From Eulemur rufifrons (lineage: Eukaryota; Chordata; Mammalia; Primates; Lemuridae), in assembly GCF_041146395.1 (NCBI RefSeq), contig NC_090999.1, positions 71,801,001 to 71,865,000 of the forward strand: a stretch of 64,000 nucleotides of DNA, given 5' to 3'. A program made the translations under genes and the position numbers. The notes beneath the pieces are model-generated. The model saw only the letters and a program-made list of their open reading frames with translations, had not been told where the DNA came from and did no database searches. This document shows, piece by piece, positions 48,151-60,201 of the stretch. Position 1 is the stretch's first letter, and every line of letters starts with the position of its first letter.

Positions 48151-50720
48151 TAAAATTAGCTTACTGCTTTATTCTTAAGAACATCTAAAAAGAGAAAAAT
48201 TCTGAGTTAATCAAAATAAACATTAACACCTCTGTGTGACTTCCTTATTATCCTCACATACTCTTAACTATGTTTCTATTGGTGTTGAAATAGCAAATAG
48301 CCTATAGGCATTTTTAGCACGAGGTTTGGACAGCAGCACAATATTTTTGATTAAAATGATTAATTGAAACGTTAAAAAATTAAACCAGGGGAAATTCATC
48401 TCTGGATAATTCTTTATACCAAATTTATAATTTATTGTTATTTGTGAAATACATGTGGATGGGGGTGAGGGTGGGAATGAAAGTTGGGAAAAAGACCTTT
48501 AGATTTCTAAAGAGCTCAGTTTTCCCTGATTTCCACTTGTGAGTTTGAAATTTCCATTTGGTTTATCTCCCAATCATACTACTTACCTGCTCTCCCATTA
48601 GAATTTCAGTGTGGGTTTTCTCCTCCTTTTACCCTATAAGCAAAATAAATCCTTCCATTACTTTATTCAATGGATCCATACCTATGACATTGTATTTATT
48701 TCGATACATTAGTATTTGCAGCTGGCTTTGATCAAGTGCAGCGTGCAGAGCAGTTTGGTTCTGTAGCAGAGAGCTGAAGTGGGCCTGTGGCTGGAGCAGA
48801 TGTGTAGAGCAACCTGGCTTATTTCAGCTCAGCCCCTCCGGTGGGTATTCCTACAGCAAGGCAAATCTATCAGAGGTTCCCGCCGTTCGTCTTAGCGTAG
48901 GGCTCTGTTTACTTTTTGAATCCTGGGGCACAGTAGGCCACAATACTGTTATTCTTTTACAAGTATTGATGTTTAGCTCGATTCTTATATTTCTGAGAAA
49001 GAGTGACAAATATTTTTCTTTTGTATAACAATAGTTAGTATTTTAGTAAGGAAATATCTTAAATAACTTAATTTGGGATACACAAAAATTAAGTGAGCAG
49101 GAACTGGGACAGTAGAGAGCCACGGGGTTGGGTCTTTGTTCTTTAGATAGTTGACAGACTCTTATGTGTGTGAGAAAAGCAAATGTGTTAGGGTCCCCTG
49201 GTGCCGATTAAGGCTTTCTTAGTAACAACTGCACTTCACTGGGCGCTGAGTGCTTTGGGTAGAGAGATGGCTGATGTTCAGATTCAAATGCTACTTCTGC
49301 CTGAAGGCTCTATTCTTGGAAATACTGAGATATCTTGTAAATTCACTGACTGTAAGGGAACAAAAGCGACTGCTCTTCACCAATTAAATTCTTTCCTCCC
49401 AATGCAGAAATCAATCCTGTGTTTTAGTCAGTGTGGAAGATAAAACTCTAGGACTGCAACCAGCTGTGGTTATAGAAGAAAAGACAATGAAAGTACAGAG
49501 GCAGGAGCCATGCTTGGCTAACACAGGGGAAGAAAAGGGACTTGAATTGGCATTGGACATTCACTCAAGGGCATGTATCCTACATTCTCGGCGTAAGCTA
49601 ATATAACCAAAATGACCTTATAGGGCAAAGGGCTGACTTGAAAAATCAGTCCAAGCAGCTTGGTTGCCTCCCAGAGACGAGGAGGAGCATACTGAAGGTC
49701 ATATCCCAAGGGCAGACAGAAAGCAATACTCAGTCTGACTTTGCTTCCAGTGACTATTTAAAAAAAGTCCAGGAGATGATTGTTGGGTGAGCAGAGACCA
49801 GGTGACTAGAGGCATTACAGACTGAATGCAGTGTGCATCCGAATGCATAACCCCAGGCAGTGATCACAACTAAGATTCAATTGGAAAACTTTCAGGGGTG
49901 GTGACTAAGACATCACAGGGCCCACAGCACTAGAGGAGAACAGCAGTAAGTTAATTGAGCTAATGTAGGTCAGACCTCTGATCAGAACATCTATATTTCA
50001 AAAATGGTATTCACAGACAATTATGTCTTTTATGTGTGCTTATCAGTAATTGGTTGTAGGAAAGAATTCTTTCCTTGTCCATTAGTTTAAAAAAAAAAAA
50101 AAAGTAGCTCAGGAGTGCTGGAACAGTGAATTGGCTCTAGAATTTTCCCCATGTACAGCTCCTCTTCCCTAACCGATTCCTGTCTTATGAACACTGGGAT
50201 TGTGTTTTATCCCTGCTGTGGAATGTGACGATTCCATGTCCTTCACTGTAACTAAGCAATCTCTGATGGTCCTGTCATACTCTGTTTGAATCTTTTTCCC
50301 AGGGATTCTGGGTCAGCAGTAGGAAAAAAAAAAAAAAGCAATCCCAGAAATTCCTCCTTTTAAAATGGTATTCTTAGGATAATCCAGTGTTTTCACTATT
50401 TTACATCAAAGGCTACTGCAAGAATAGCTCACAGGATTGCAGCCTTGAAGAAGTGTGGGGCTAGAGCTTCAGAGGCCCCCGGCTTACCTTGTGTTCTCTT
50501 TTAGAGGGCTCTGAATAAGCCATACACAGGGAACATCACAGTGGTAACTCTGGCTTAGTGATCACAATTTCCTACTTTGTATTTTTGAAAAGTTTCACTT
50601 CTCAAAAGGCCTAGATCAGTAGTCCCTTTAGATCAGACTTAGACAGAGTTTTTGAAACTTCGTTCAACCACAGAAATTGAAAGCTGCCTAAGATTGTGGT
50701 ATGCATTATCCAAAAGTGAA
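48151..50720. other. Unassigned, candidate single-copy region
   Basis: No recognised transposon. At 48700-48960 the composition is locally richer in GC and CpG ('cccctccggtgggtattcct', 'cccgccgttcgtcttagcgt') with a TCF/LEF-like CTTTGATC at about 48727. From 49100 to 49990 lies moderately GC-rich DNA with an 80-codon frame (49201-49443) of no recognisable domain. A runs lie at 50089-50103 and about 50323-50337. Confidence 0.4.
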
Positions 50721-50724
50721 TTAT

Positions 50725-50792
50725 TTTACATGTTGTACTTCCACACACAACTAAAATACACACACATACACACATACAAACACACACATATA
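50725..50792. repeat. CA-rich segment, copy 1 of a diverged pair
   Basis: It starts TTTACATGTTGT and runs through ACAACTAAA into a CACACA/TACACA tract. A similar segment in the same order lies at 51379-51437. Confidence 0.7.
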
Positions 50793-51210
50793 TTTAAGAG
50801 ATGGTTGTTTATTGAAGGTATTTTTGGTGACTACATTTTCAGAGATACAAGTGGCAAAACCACAGTAACATTTTATCCTCTGAAGTTGCATAGATAACCC
50901 TGTTGTGTACAATTGCACTTTGGGGATACTTTCTTACATAACACAGCCAGTTATGAGCGAGGACTTGAGGGAATAAGAGGCAGGAGATGATGCACTGTTC
51001 AGAGAAAGGAGGGAAGAGGGACGACAACGAAATGAGGATTATTGTGGGGCAGTGCATATAAGACCAAAGATATGACATCATGGGAGGTAGGAATGAAATT
51101 CAGGAAACTCAACTCTCAAAAATTATATTTAGACTTAAATGGCCTTCTTTGCTGTTAGTCATCTATCCTTAATAGATTTTTCACTCACTGTGTTGGAAAT
51201 TCCATTTTTT

Positions 51211-51226
51211 GGGGGGGGGGGGGGGG
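51211..51226 (+). repeat. G16 homopolymer
   Basis: Sixteen consecutive G, then CGGGG. The run is long enough for quadruplex formation in principle, and is a site where assembly length is unreliable. Confidence 0.9.
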
Positions 51227-51378
51227 CGGGGCTGAGTCACCCAGTTGCCTTTCTGTCTTTACTTAGTAGTAATAACCAAAACAACATCAACAGCAAAAAA
51301 AATAGCTATTCTGTTTGTGTTTTTTGCTTCTCTTCATTCTGTTTATTTGTTGTCTCTTAAGCATCTTTCTGAAAAAGG

Positions 51379-51437
51379 TTTACATGTTGTGTTTCCATGC
51401 ACAACTAAATACACACAAACACAAACACACACATATG
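51379..51437. repeat. CA-rich segment, copy 2 of a diverged pair
   Basis: TTTACATGTTGT, then TTTCCATGC, ACAACTAAA and a CACACAAACA tract, parallel to 50725-50792. Confidence 0.7.
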
Positions 51438-51831
51438 TTTGTCCTGAATATGTGTTCCAACTAGTAGCAGTTACAAGTGGATTTTTAAAGGAAAAAAGAA
51501 GGAGCGGTTCTTAAATTGACATAAACTATTGATCAACTCTATACGTTGTTCTTTGTATCGCGAATACCAGGAACATGAAGATAATGTGGAGGGTCACACT
51601 GTGCAGCTTGTCATAACATTTTAAGTAATTTATCAGTTAGTCTGGAAACTGCAGGGAAGGAAAGAGAAAAACAAAATGCCTTAAAACAATCAACCCCTGC
51701 ATGGGTGCAGGGGGCAGGCGTGAATGAAGTTTCTCTGGGCCTGATAAATTTCACTCCCCTCACGTTCTTCAGACTGCTCTGAGTTACTTTTCTTTCTGAT
51801 TTCTATGCATGATGGCAAAAAACAAAACAAA

Positions 51832-51841
51832 CCCCCCCCCC
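51832..51841 (+). repeat. C10 homopolymer in an A/C-rich patch
   Basis: Ten C flanked by AAAACAAAACAAA and AAACAACAAAAAACCC. Confidence 0.85.
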
Positions 51842-52465
51842 AAACAACAAAAAACCCTTGTCTTTTTACTGTTTCCTGTATATGAAGCAATGATATTGGT
51901 TTGATGTCTCTAAATCATATAAAGGTTACTAAGTATGATTGATTTTTTTCAACTTTTATTTTATTTTGCCTCTTAATTTTCTTTTCATTTTTTGAAAAGC
52001 ATACTGTTAACAATTTTGTGAAATTTCTTTTTCAAAAATATGTTGGTGATTAGATACGTTCATTCCCGTGTATAAATTTAAGGATCTTTTTGCCAACTTT
52101 GAAAACAGTCCATCTGAATATTGTATGCAGTGGCATTAAATCTATTATTAAGTTTGGAAGACTCTGCAATCAATTTTCTGATTTGTAAAAATAAAATGGC
52201 TTATGATTTAAACAAATCTTCTTTTATATTTTTCATCAAGATCTACCTAGGTTTTGCTTCCTATGTGAATGAAATTTTTAAATTGTGGCTCCTAGTAGTG
52301 AGTTTAAATTATTTACTTTTATTGTTGTTTGATTATAAGAGGCTACACTACTTATACTTTATCTAATTTTCTCAGCATAGAATTCTGACTTTGATAATAT
52401 TGTTTTCTCCTTTCTGATTGCTATATTTTTATTTCTTTTTCATATCTTTATGTATTTGTTAGAAC

Positions 52466-52677
52466 TGCGGTCCCCAACCCTGGGCAGCTGTCTGGTACCA
52501 GTCTGAGCCCTTTATGAACCAGGTCGCACAGCAGGAGGTGAGCTGCTGGCAAGCAGTGACGTTTCATCTGTATTTACAACCACCCTCCATCACTTGCCAT
52601 CTCCCCCACCCCCAGGTCCTTGAAAAAATTTTCTTCCATGAAACCGGTCCCTGGTGCCAAAAAGGTTGGGGACCACA
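52466..52677 (+). mobile_element. MER1-type hAT-Charlie element (nonautonomous)
   Basis: The terminal inverted repeats TGCGGTCCCCAACC and GGTTGGGGACCACA match at 13 of 14 positions. Flanks GTTAGAAC (52458-52465) and GTTAGAGC (52678-52685) agree at 7 of 8, as expected for hAT. Inside are 'ggtcgcacagcaggaggtga', 'tttcatctgtatttacaacc' and 'ccatgaaaccggtccctggt', typical MER1B phrases. At 212 bp it is internally deleted relative to the family. It inserted into the L1. The 62-codon frame 52514-52702 is not a gene. Confidence 0.92.
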
Positions 52678-53090
52678 GTTAGAGCATTTAGAAAAATGTT
52701 AAATAATATTGGGAAAGCCAGCATGCTCGACTCATTTCTGAATCTTCTAGATATTAATCACTAAAAATAATTTTGGTCCTATTTTAAAATGTATAATGAT
52801 GAATTATTCATTTCTTAAAATATGTATTAAGAATAAGTATTGAATATTATCACGTGTCTTTTTGGAATCTATTGAGATTATCAAGAGTGTTCTCTTATTT
52901 GAGCATACTACCTTTATAGAGATTACCTATGGTTATAAAATCTTTGTATTCCTGAATTAAAACCATTTTGTTCATGGTAAATGCACTATTGAATTCAATT
53001 TGCTTGTACCTTACTTAGAAATATTCCCATCTATATTTGTAAATGAATTTCCTCTAAGGTTATTTATTATATTGTTAAATGTGTAGTATT

Positions 53091-53620
53091 AATCAAATTG
53101 AGGCTTAATATTAAAACAGAATTGCGAGTAAATACAGAACAGAACATTTTCAAACCTTCCCCTGGTGCCATTGGCATCTCACCATGCTTTCCTCCAGGCA
53201 GTGTGGTTTTGAAAAGCCACACATTTGCATAATGTTTTTCCTGTTGTTCCTTTCTTCTTTTGGTTGTACCAACTAATTGCTTTAGAAAGTTATTTCCCAA
53301 ATTCCTCCCACAGGTAACATTTAGGTAAATAAGAATCTTCAAAGTTAGAATGAGGAACTTAATACTATTGTCTATATCCTGGAACATCAAAGAACAAGGC
53401 CAGAGACTCCTAAGAAACAGAACATCAAAAACTTCTCCCAGAACTCCTTTGGTTAAAAAGGAATTGAGAAGGAACCGGGGGAAAAAAGGCAATATTGTTG
53501 CTAAAAAAAAATGTTTTAAGGAAAGGTTTTCCTTCAAGATAGATTTGAATTTACGATATTGTCTGATTCTTATGGGGAAGTTACATCAGACCATCAAATT
53601 CTCTTAAGACCTTTCCATTC
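53091..53620. other. Unidentified segment inside L1
   Basis: L1 ORF2 matching stops at about 53090 and resumes at about 53620 at a nearby consensus position, so this 530-bp piece looks inserted. It contains a 156-codon minus-strand frame (53067-53537) with no domain I recognise. ATTGTT occurs near both edges (about 53071 and 53622), which is weak as a duplication. It could be an LTR or another retroposon, or unrecognisably diverged L1. Confidence 0.35.
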
Positions 53621-53960
53621 AACATTGTTCTGTCCTATATTCTTTAGTGGTGTATATATCATAATAATTATCTGTTCCTTAGGAGTGTAAAAGAATTTGT
53701 TGGTAAAGCTTTCTTTTGAGACATTTTGTAATTTGTTTCACAATTCAATTTTCTTTTATGGCTTTTTATTTCTTCGGGTTTTCTACTTTTACTTGAACTA
53801 AATTTTGTAACTATCCTTCTAGAAAGGAGTCCATCTCATTGATGTTTTCAAATTTATTATTACCGAGTTGTGCATACATAATTAGAAAATCTTCTTTGTT
53901 GTTACTTCCATAGGTCCTTTGACAATTAATCATTAATTTGGTAAATCATTTCAGGTGCAT

Positions 53961-54954
53961 CCCCCGGGCTGTGTTTTTACTCTAAAGGTTTTACTGAGTT
54001 TTCCACTAATTTCTAATTACAACAGTGGAATTAAGTTTCTTTTTTATGAGCTTTCTTCTATTCTATAAAGCAGTTCTGACTTTGACACCCATATCATCTC
54101 ACTTGGGACTCTGCGTCTGGGTGCTGTGTGGGTACAGTATCTTTTCTACATTCACAGTGCTAAATTTGCCCTTGGTAGGGAGCTGTCTTCATTTTATGAC
54201 ATGCTGATCTGTGAGCTATGCCTCTCCTTTGTCTGTTGTTGTAAACAAACCTGAGATGACTGGGAGTATTTCTCTAGTGAATCAGTAGTCTGCTTAACAT
54301 TCTACAGCTTCAAGCATGACAGTGTAAGAGACTCATAAATACCCAGGTTGTCTCGCCTTATCACTGACTTTCAGGAAATCATACTCAACTTTCATATCTT
54401 TTCTTTGGAATGAAAACTTGGAGATTTAAGAAGCCTGAAAACAATTTCATTGACAGATTGGGGAATTCTTTGTATTAGCCAGTTATGCAAGTGAAGTATA
54501 ATCTGGTTGGTTTTTTTCACCTTTTTAGCTTTTTATCGACCTTCCTTGGATATAAAGTTTAATTCCCTCTGTTTCCCCGCAAAATATGGGAAATCATTAG
54601 GAATAAGGGATTCCCGTCATTCGTGGAAAATGATGGGACACACATATCTGGAGGTGAGGACACTTTTGTTTATGTGTAATGATTGAATCACCATAAGCCA
54701 TCTGTCACCCTCTACCTAGTTCCCCTGTTACCAAAGGCCTGGACTTGCCAAGCAGCTCATCTCTACATGGACATGGAATAGAGGTTTTTTCTCTTCCAAT
54801 GGGTGATTGAAAACCTACTGATAGCTTTCTTTAACTCGAATCGTTCTCTAATATAGAAGTGTAGCAGGTCATATGATCTCTCTGTTTAAGAAGTATCACT
54901 ACCTTTTGTTATTTGTTTTTTTGATAGCTTTTTTTTAACTAGATGAAACATATA
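53961..54954. other. Unassigned sequence
   Basis: No recognised repeat or exon. The first part could be more of the decayed L1. Confidence 0.4.
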
Positions 54955-55100
54955 TATCTATATACCTATTCATTTAACTGCATTTCTTCTACTAAAATAT
55001 AAAGTCCATGAGGGAGGGACTTGTCTATCTTGGTCTCTACCAAATCTATGTTAACTGGAAGAATGCCAGGCACTGAGGAAATATTTGTGTTTTTTTTTTT
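54955..55100 (+). mobile_element. L2 3' end fragment
   Basis: 'ctactaaaatataaagtcca', 'tgagggagggacttgtctat' and 'gaatgccaggcactgaggaa' match the L2 tip in order. Confidence 0.6.
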
Positions 55101-55479
55101 TTCCCCTAGATTCTCTTTATTCTTATTTTGCTCAATGACATGCCGTTTACACAACCAGATAATCTTGAGTTTTGCTGATATATATATTTGTTGACTATTT
55201 GGAAGAATCTCAAGATGCCAGTCAAGAAACTAAGAGTCTAATTCTGTTTTACTTACTCCTCCATTGAAAGGATTAAGTTGTCCCAAATTTTTTGATGTTT
55301 GCCTTTCTATTTATTCGTGCAGTTTAATATTTATTTTTAAAATTGGACAGTTTCATTTATGTTTATTTTAATGTTATAAGCTACCTCAAATATTTTTTAA
55401 TATGGTATACCACAAATAAACAATAAAGAAGAAAAAAACTAGTGTAATATACCTGCAGATATGGTTTGAATTTTCTTCC
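55101..55479. other. Unassigned AT-rich sequence
   Basis: A T-rich run at 55090-55102 borders it. Nothing else was recognised. Confidence 0.35.
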
Positions 55480-55990
55480 CTTAAATTATGTTATTTTAAA
55501 AAATGCCAGAGGGAGGGGAAAAATAGGTTGCTCATGCCATGTTGGTGAGCATGTGAATTGGTATAACTTCTTTGAAGGGCAGTTTGACAATATCTAGCAT
55601 AATATAAAAAGTGCACACCTTTTCATGTGGTGATATCAATGTTATCAATGTTAGAAATTCCTATATAGTCATGCTAGTACACAAAGATTTTTGTAAAAAA
55701 ATATTTATTTTAGTATGGTTTTAGTAACAAAACAAAACATAAATAAAAACCAAACCCCCTCAAAACTGGGGAAAAATCTAATGACCAAGGATCATTGAAA
55801 ATGGCTGTGGGACATAATATGATATAACACTATGAAAGTGTTAAAAAAAAAAAAGAGTAGTTCTTTGAGTTCTGACATGAGAAAGTACCCAAGATATATT
55901 AATATAAAACATATAATTTTCTTAACAGTGGGGTAGTATAATCTCATTTCTTAAAAGTATCTATTTTGATGTGTACATAAAAATAATTTA
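55480..55990 (+). mobile_element. L1M-type LINE 3' region
   Basis: 'tgaattggtataacttcttt', 'gaagggcagtttgacaatat', 'ggatcattgaaaatggctgt' and 'aagtacccaagatatattaa' follow the order of the ORF2 C-terminus and 3' UTR of old L1s. Frameshifted. Confidence 0.75.
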
Positions 55991-56154
55991 AAAATGCTAA
56001 TCCTAGTACAATTACCAAGTAGCTAAGTTTTGTATTTTAAGATTATTAAGAATCAGTTTGTCAGACACATAAGCCAATTTATTGATGAGAGCAATGTGTT
56101 GATTTGATTTGGAGCAAATATATCACAGAGTTGTGGACGTTCTTCAGGTGAGGG

Positions 56155-56305
56155 TCTAATCTGGTATAATGGAGAGGAGCATGGGCTGGGACTGCAGACA
56201 GGGTTGATTTTTAGTTATGACTTCTGCTGCTGTGATTTATGATTGTTACTTAAATTCCCTGTTCTACTTTCCTAATAATGTAAATTGGAGATAATAAGAA
56301 TGGCT
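56155..56305 (-). mobile_element. MIR SINE, left arm of an inverted pair
   Basis: Antisense MIR: 'tctggtataatggagaggag', 'gattgttacttaaattccct' and 'aatgtaaattggagataata'. Confidence 0.7.
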
Positions 56306-56535
56306 GATACACATTGTGCGTTTATTATGTACTTGAACGCTTTACACTAGTTAAACCCCACACCACCAAGTCCATAGGGAAAGTAATATTGTTTCTGTCT
56401 TACAGATGAGGGAGCTGAGGCACAGACAAATTAAATAAATTTCCCAAATGATACAGCTAAGCAAAGTGTTAGCCTTGACATTACGAGTGCCCAGCAGACT
56501 GACTCTACCTCCTAGCCACTAAACCAATGCTCCAT
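56300..56535 (+). mobile_element. MIR SINE, right arm of an inverted pair
   Basis: Sense MIR: 'gtgcgtttattatgtacttg', 'aacgctttacactagttaaa', 'cttacagatgagggagctga', 'ggcacagacaaattaaataa' and 'gcccagcagactgactctac'. It abuts the antisense MIR at about 56300. Confidence 0.85.
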
Positions 56536-58100
56536 ACTGTTCCCTTTTTACCCTAATAGCCTGTTCTGCTAGAAAAATGAGTAGTGTTTGTGACTCTCAT
56601 AACAAAATGACTACTATATGACAAGCTCTCATTAAATGTCACTATTATTTTCTTATTCCAGGGACTAATTAAGGAGCTAGAGAGAAGACCAAACAGGAAA
56701 GCTTTTGTTTAATATATTGGAATTTGACCTCAGACTTAATTAAACGGTTTCAAAAATAAAATTATACAAAACAGTAATTTATATGTTACAATTGCAAAAA
56801 ATAAAACATTGTACCCAGGCATGTTAAGTTTACTCCTCATAATCAACCAGCTATTTAAAGGCAGATTTTTCCTTTCTCCCTCCCGCCTTCCCTACCTGCC
56901 TTCCTTTCTCTTTCCTTTTCTGTCTCTCCCCCGTTTTTTTTCTTTCCTCCCTAAATCCTTCCTCCCTCCTTCTGTCTTCCTTTCATTCCATATGTAGGGT
57001 ACATTGGAAGAACATACACTTCCAACGTATATGACAGGGATATATGCTACATGTAACATGGAAGTCAGAACACCTAAGTTTATGAACTCTAATCAAAGCT
57101 GCTGCCAGTTTGATGAACTAGTAACAATAGCAACAGGATTTGGAGTTGGGTAGTCAGACAGCCCGAGGTGGGGATCTGAGGTGGAAAAAAGTCACTCTAT
57201 GGCTGTAAACTAGGTGACTGTCCACCTGCGATAAGGGTGAGTGCCTAATAAACCAAGATGGAATCCGGTTATCCAGGAATGAGAGGAAGAAAACAAATGT
57301 CTGTTAGAAATGTGCAATTTAGATAACATTATATATTGATGGTAAACTTTAGAGTTGGTGGTGGCATGTAAGATGGCGATGCAACATAGTTACCACAACT
57401 CACAGCTGAGGGAGGTTAGCAGAGTTCTTTACACAAATTTAAAGGAGGAAGGTTATGGCTATTGGGAATGTAGTGTGACAACAGTCCTGCACCAGCATAG
57501 GCTATTATGTAAAAAGCAGCTCTGAGGACTCATGCTGGCTCTTAAACTTTGCCCAATTGCAGAAGTGAATGGCTTCATAGTTCTCTAGAGTCCATTCCTG
57601 TACTGTTTAAAAATGCTTTACGAATTCTCCAGCATGGGAAACAGTGGTAAGCCCAGGAGTGTTTGTCTGGTGAGCATTGAAATGACTGTCCTACAGTAGT
57701 GTCGGGCAGCAGCACCATTGGATTTCCTGATTTTTATGGACCAGATGGATAATTGGACACAGAGTTCACGTAATGGTATTATGAGCTTAAATGATGCTTT
57801 ATTTCAACCACGGTCCTATGAATCTTCAAACTTTGATATATTATTAATTTGCCTGCAATTTTTCCCAGGTAAACTTGGTTATAGGATCATCTGACTTTTT
57901 TTTGATAATCTGTTAATATTGCTTCTACTTAGATATATATTTTTCACAACACTGTCAACTTTCATGTTATATATTCTCTCTGCATCTCTGTAGGATACTT
58001 TTTGATATTAAGATATATTTTTGGTTGGCATTAAATCATTGTCAAAAGCATTACCAAACTGATATCTGAATTGTTACTAAAGTTACATGATAATAACAAT
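56536..58100. other. Unassigned, with a pyrimidine tract
   Basis: A CCTT/TTCC-rich low-complexity tract lies at 56866-56988; the 62-codon frame over it is spurious. The rest shows no recognised repeat or exon. Confidence 0.45.
56866..56988. repeat. (TTCC)n-like pyrimidine-rich tract
   Basis: Almost pure C/T over about 120 bp with irregular CCTT units. Confidence 0.85.
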
Positions 58101-59708
58101 TTAGTTTGTTTTTTTAAGGGGAAAAATTAAAAAAAATCAAATTTATAATTGAGCGATCTCCAAATTGGGGAGGTAAGGAAGGAGAACATGTTAATGAATG
58201 TTTAATGCAATTTAGAACACAATTAGCTTAATCTGTGGCCTTTTGCTAGGGCATTAGACACAACTGTTTCAAACACCAGGATAAAATAAAACATTGCATA
58301 TTTGAATTAAAATTTTGTTTTATTAGAAGCTGAATTTCTATGCAACTTTTCTAGGCACAGTAATTAGCTCAGCTGATGAAGTAAAGGCTTGTCATACTTA
58401 TTTTTCTTGCATGAATTAATTTTTGAGTTGTGTAAGAGTACACTAAATCAGTAAAGCTTTTATTTTTTAGCTTTTTGAAATTGAAGTAACGCAAAAATAA
58501 TTTTTCAATGTTAAAAAATCAAATACCCTTGGCCACATGTGAATTAGAGAAACTTTATAGTTTTACTCTTTTGTAGATGGGGATTTCTAATGAAGAGTCT
58601 GGCAAAATCTTTGTTACGAAGGTGAGCCAGAATGCTGTTTCTAAATAAAACGTTTCTTTTATCAGGTCTCACAGTCTAAAGGTATCATTTTACTTGATAA
58701 AAAGTAGAAATGGAAGAATGAAAGCTAAAAGCTATGCAATTGAGGTACTATGACTTTTGTTAAAAATAAAATTAATATATGAAACAATTAGTAAACATAA
58801 AAACAAACCCATGAACAGAATCCTCTCTCATATTAAGCTCATTTACCTAAATTTTAGTATCAACCATATTGACATCATGGAGAACTGTCAAGAGAGCTGA
58901 CATTCTTAGAAGACATAACATCACCTGTAACCTTTAAAGAAAGCTGCTTTGTGAAATTCCCTAAAGGCAGAATGGTCAGACTGGCATTTGTACAGTGCAG
59001 TGGGAGATGTTAAAATAGCAACACCCGGAACCCTTTCAGGAGATTTTTATGCCATAGAGTGAGGCTTTTGGAAAGAAATCTATAGTAGTGATTTGTCACC
59101 ACTTATGTAAAGAGAAATAATTTTCAGATCAGAAAGTGCTATATTCAAAGTGAACAACAAATCAAATTTGAATTTTTCATCTTGATACACACATCTCTGA
59201 GGATATCATTTTTAAAGCTAACATTTATTTCTTCATTCTCTGCAGAACTAAGGTCCAATTTTATAACTTTACAAATTTTTTCAATCACTTTCTTTGATGT
59301 AACAATTACAAATGCAACATATTTGTAATAAAACTGTCAACTATGGTTCAATTCAAAACGTGAATTGGGGATAGTCATATTTCTGGATTGGGAAAAATCT
59401 AGTACTTTTCTTTGAGAAGCAGTGAAGGTAGACTCACAGGACACTAAAGAATCAAACAGTAGACTCACTACAGTTTGAAATCCAACTTTTCATAATGATA
59501 AGTCAAATTTTAAGGATCCTTCTTAACTATAGTCTTCACCTTTCAGAGCCAATATTGGTGTGCAAACTCCTTTTCCTCAATTGTTGTCTACTCTGAAAAA
59601 GATTAAATTACTGCATATAGGAAAAATAGAGGACTATCTACCAATATTTGGCCCTAAATCAGCTGAATTTTTACTGGCCTTTTGAGATAAGTGTGACTCT
59701 TACGGTTA

Positions 59709-59734
59709 GTGTGTGTGTGTGTGTGTGTGTGTGT
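59709..59734. repeat. (GT)n microsatellite
   Basis: Thirteen GT units without interruption. Confidence 0.93.
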
Positions 59735-60172
59735 TTCCGAAATATAAAAATGAGGTTATCCCTCTCCTCACCATTCAACCCATCTCTGAAAGACTTGTAA
59801 TTATTCTATTTTGTATATGCTTTATCATTCTAAATATACTCTATATTTATGAAGCAACACCTTGAATTTATATAACAGAGATTAACTTCATTGACTAAAT
59901 TTCCACACTTCCTCAAAGGATTCAAGATTTCAATTATTCATAATTGCTTGTGTCATGATCTTTAATGTTTATCTTGTTTGACACTTTCAACTCCAAAATA
60001 GTTTGTAATGTAGATTGAGGAGTTATGATCTCTGAGCTTCTGGTGTTCTCACAGTCAACGTTTTGTGTTGCATTAATAAAAGGAAAAAGGTCTGAAAGTA
60101 TTGATGGCCTTTTTCTACTTAAACCTGCAAAATATTTTACTTGGATACTGATAAGATTAAATAAATATAAAG

Positions 60173-60201
60173 AATTGCTATATTTGGTGAATATAGCAAT
60201 T
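60173..60201. repeat. Perfect 12-bp inverted repeat, 5-nt loop
   Basis: AATTGCTATATT (60173-60184) and AATATAGCAATT (60190-60201) are exact reverse complements around TGGTG. The stem is too short for a microRNA precursor. The flanks do not obviously extend the pairing. Confidence 0.88.

Larger units (their letters stand above)
50721..51939. other. Simple-repeat-rich unassigned stretch
   Basis: It holds two related CA-rich segments (50725-50792 and 51379-51437), a G16 run (51211-51226) and a C10 run (51832-51841). No exon or named transposon was recognised. Confidence 0.5.
51940..53960 (-). mobile_element. Decayed L1M-type LINE, antisense ORF2
   Basis: Antisense ORF2 landmarks: 'gtggcattaaatctattatt', 'gtctttttggaatctattga', 'ttgtattcctgaattaaaac' and 'aatttgcttgtaccttactt', up to about 53090. 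After a non-L1 stretch it resumes with 'aagaatttgttggtaaagc', 'ggtttttctactttt'-type T-rich ORF2 sequence and 'gatgttttcaaatttattat'. A MER1-like transposon sits at 52466-52677 and an unidentified segment at about 53091-53620. No intact frame. Confidence 0.65.

Noticed and set aside
49201..49443. 80-codon frame in moderately GC-rich DNA
   Set aside because: No domain, no exon context visible; kept only as part of the unassigned stretch.
56809..56997. 62-codon frame with Leu/Pro/Ser repeats
   Set aside because: It is the translation of a pyrimidine-rich low-complexity tract.
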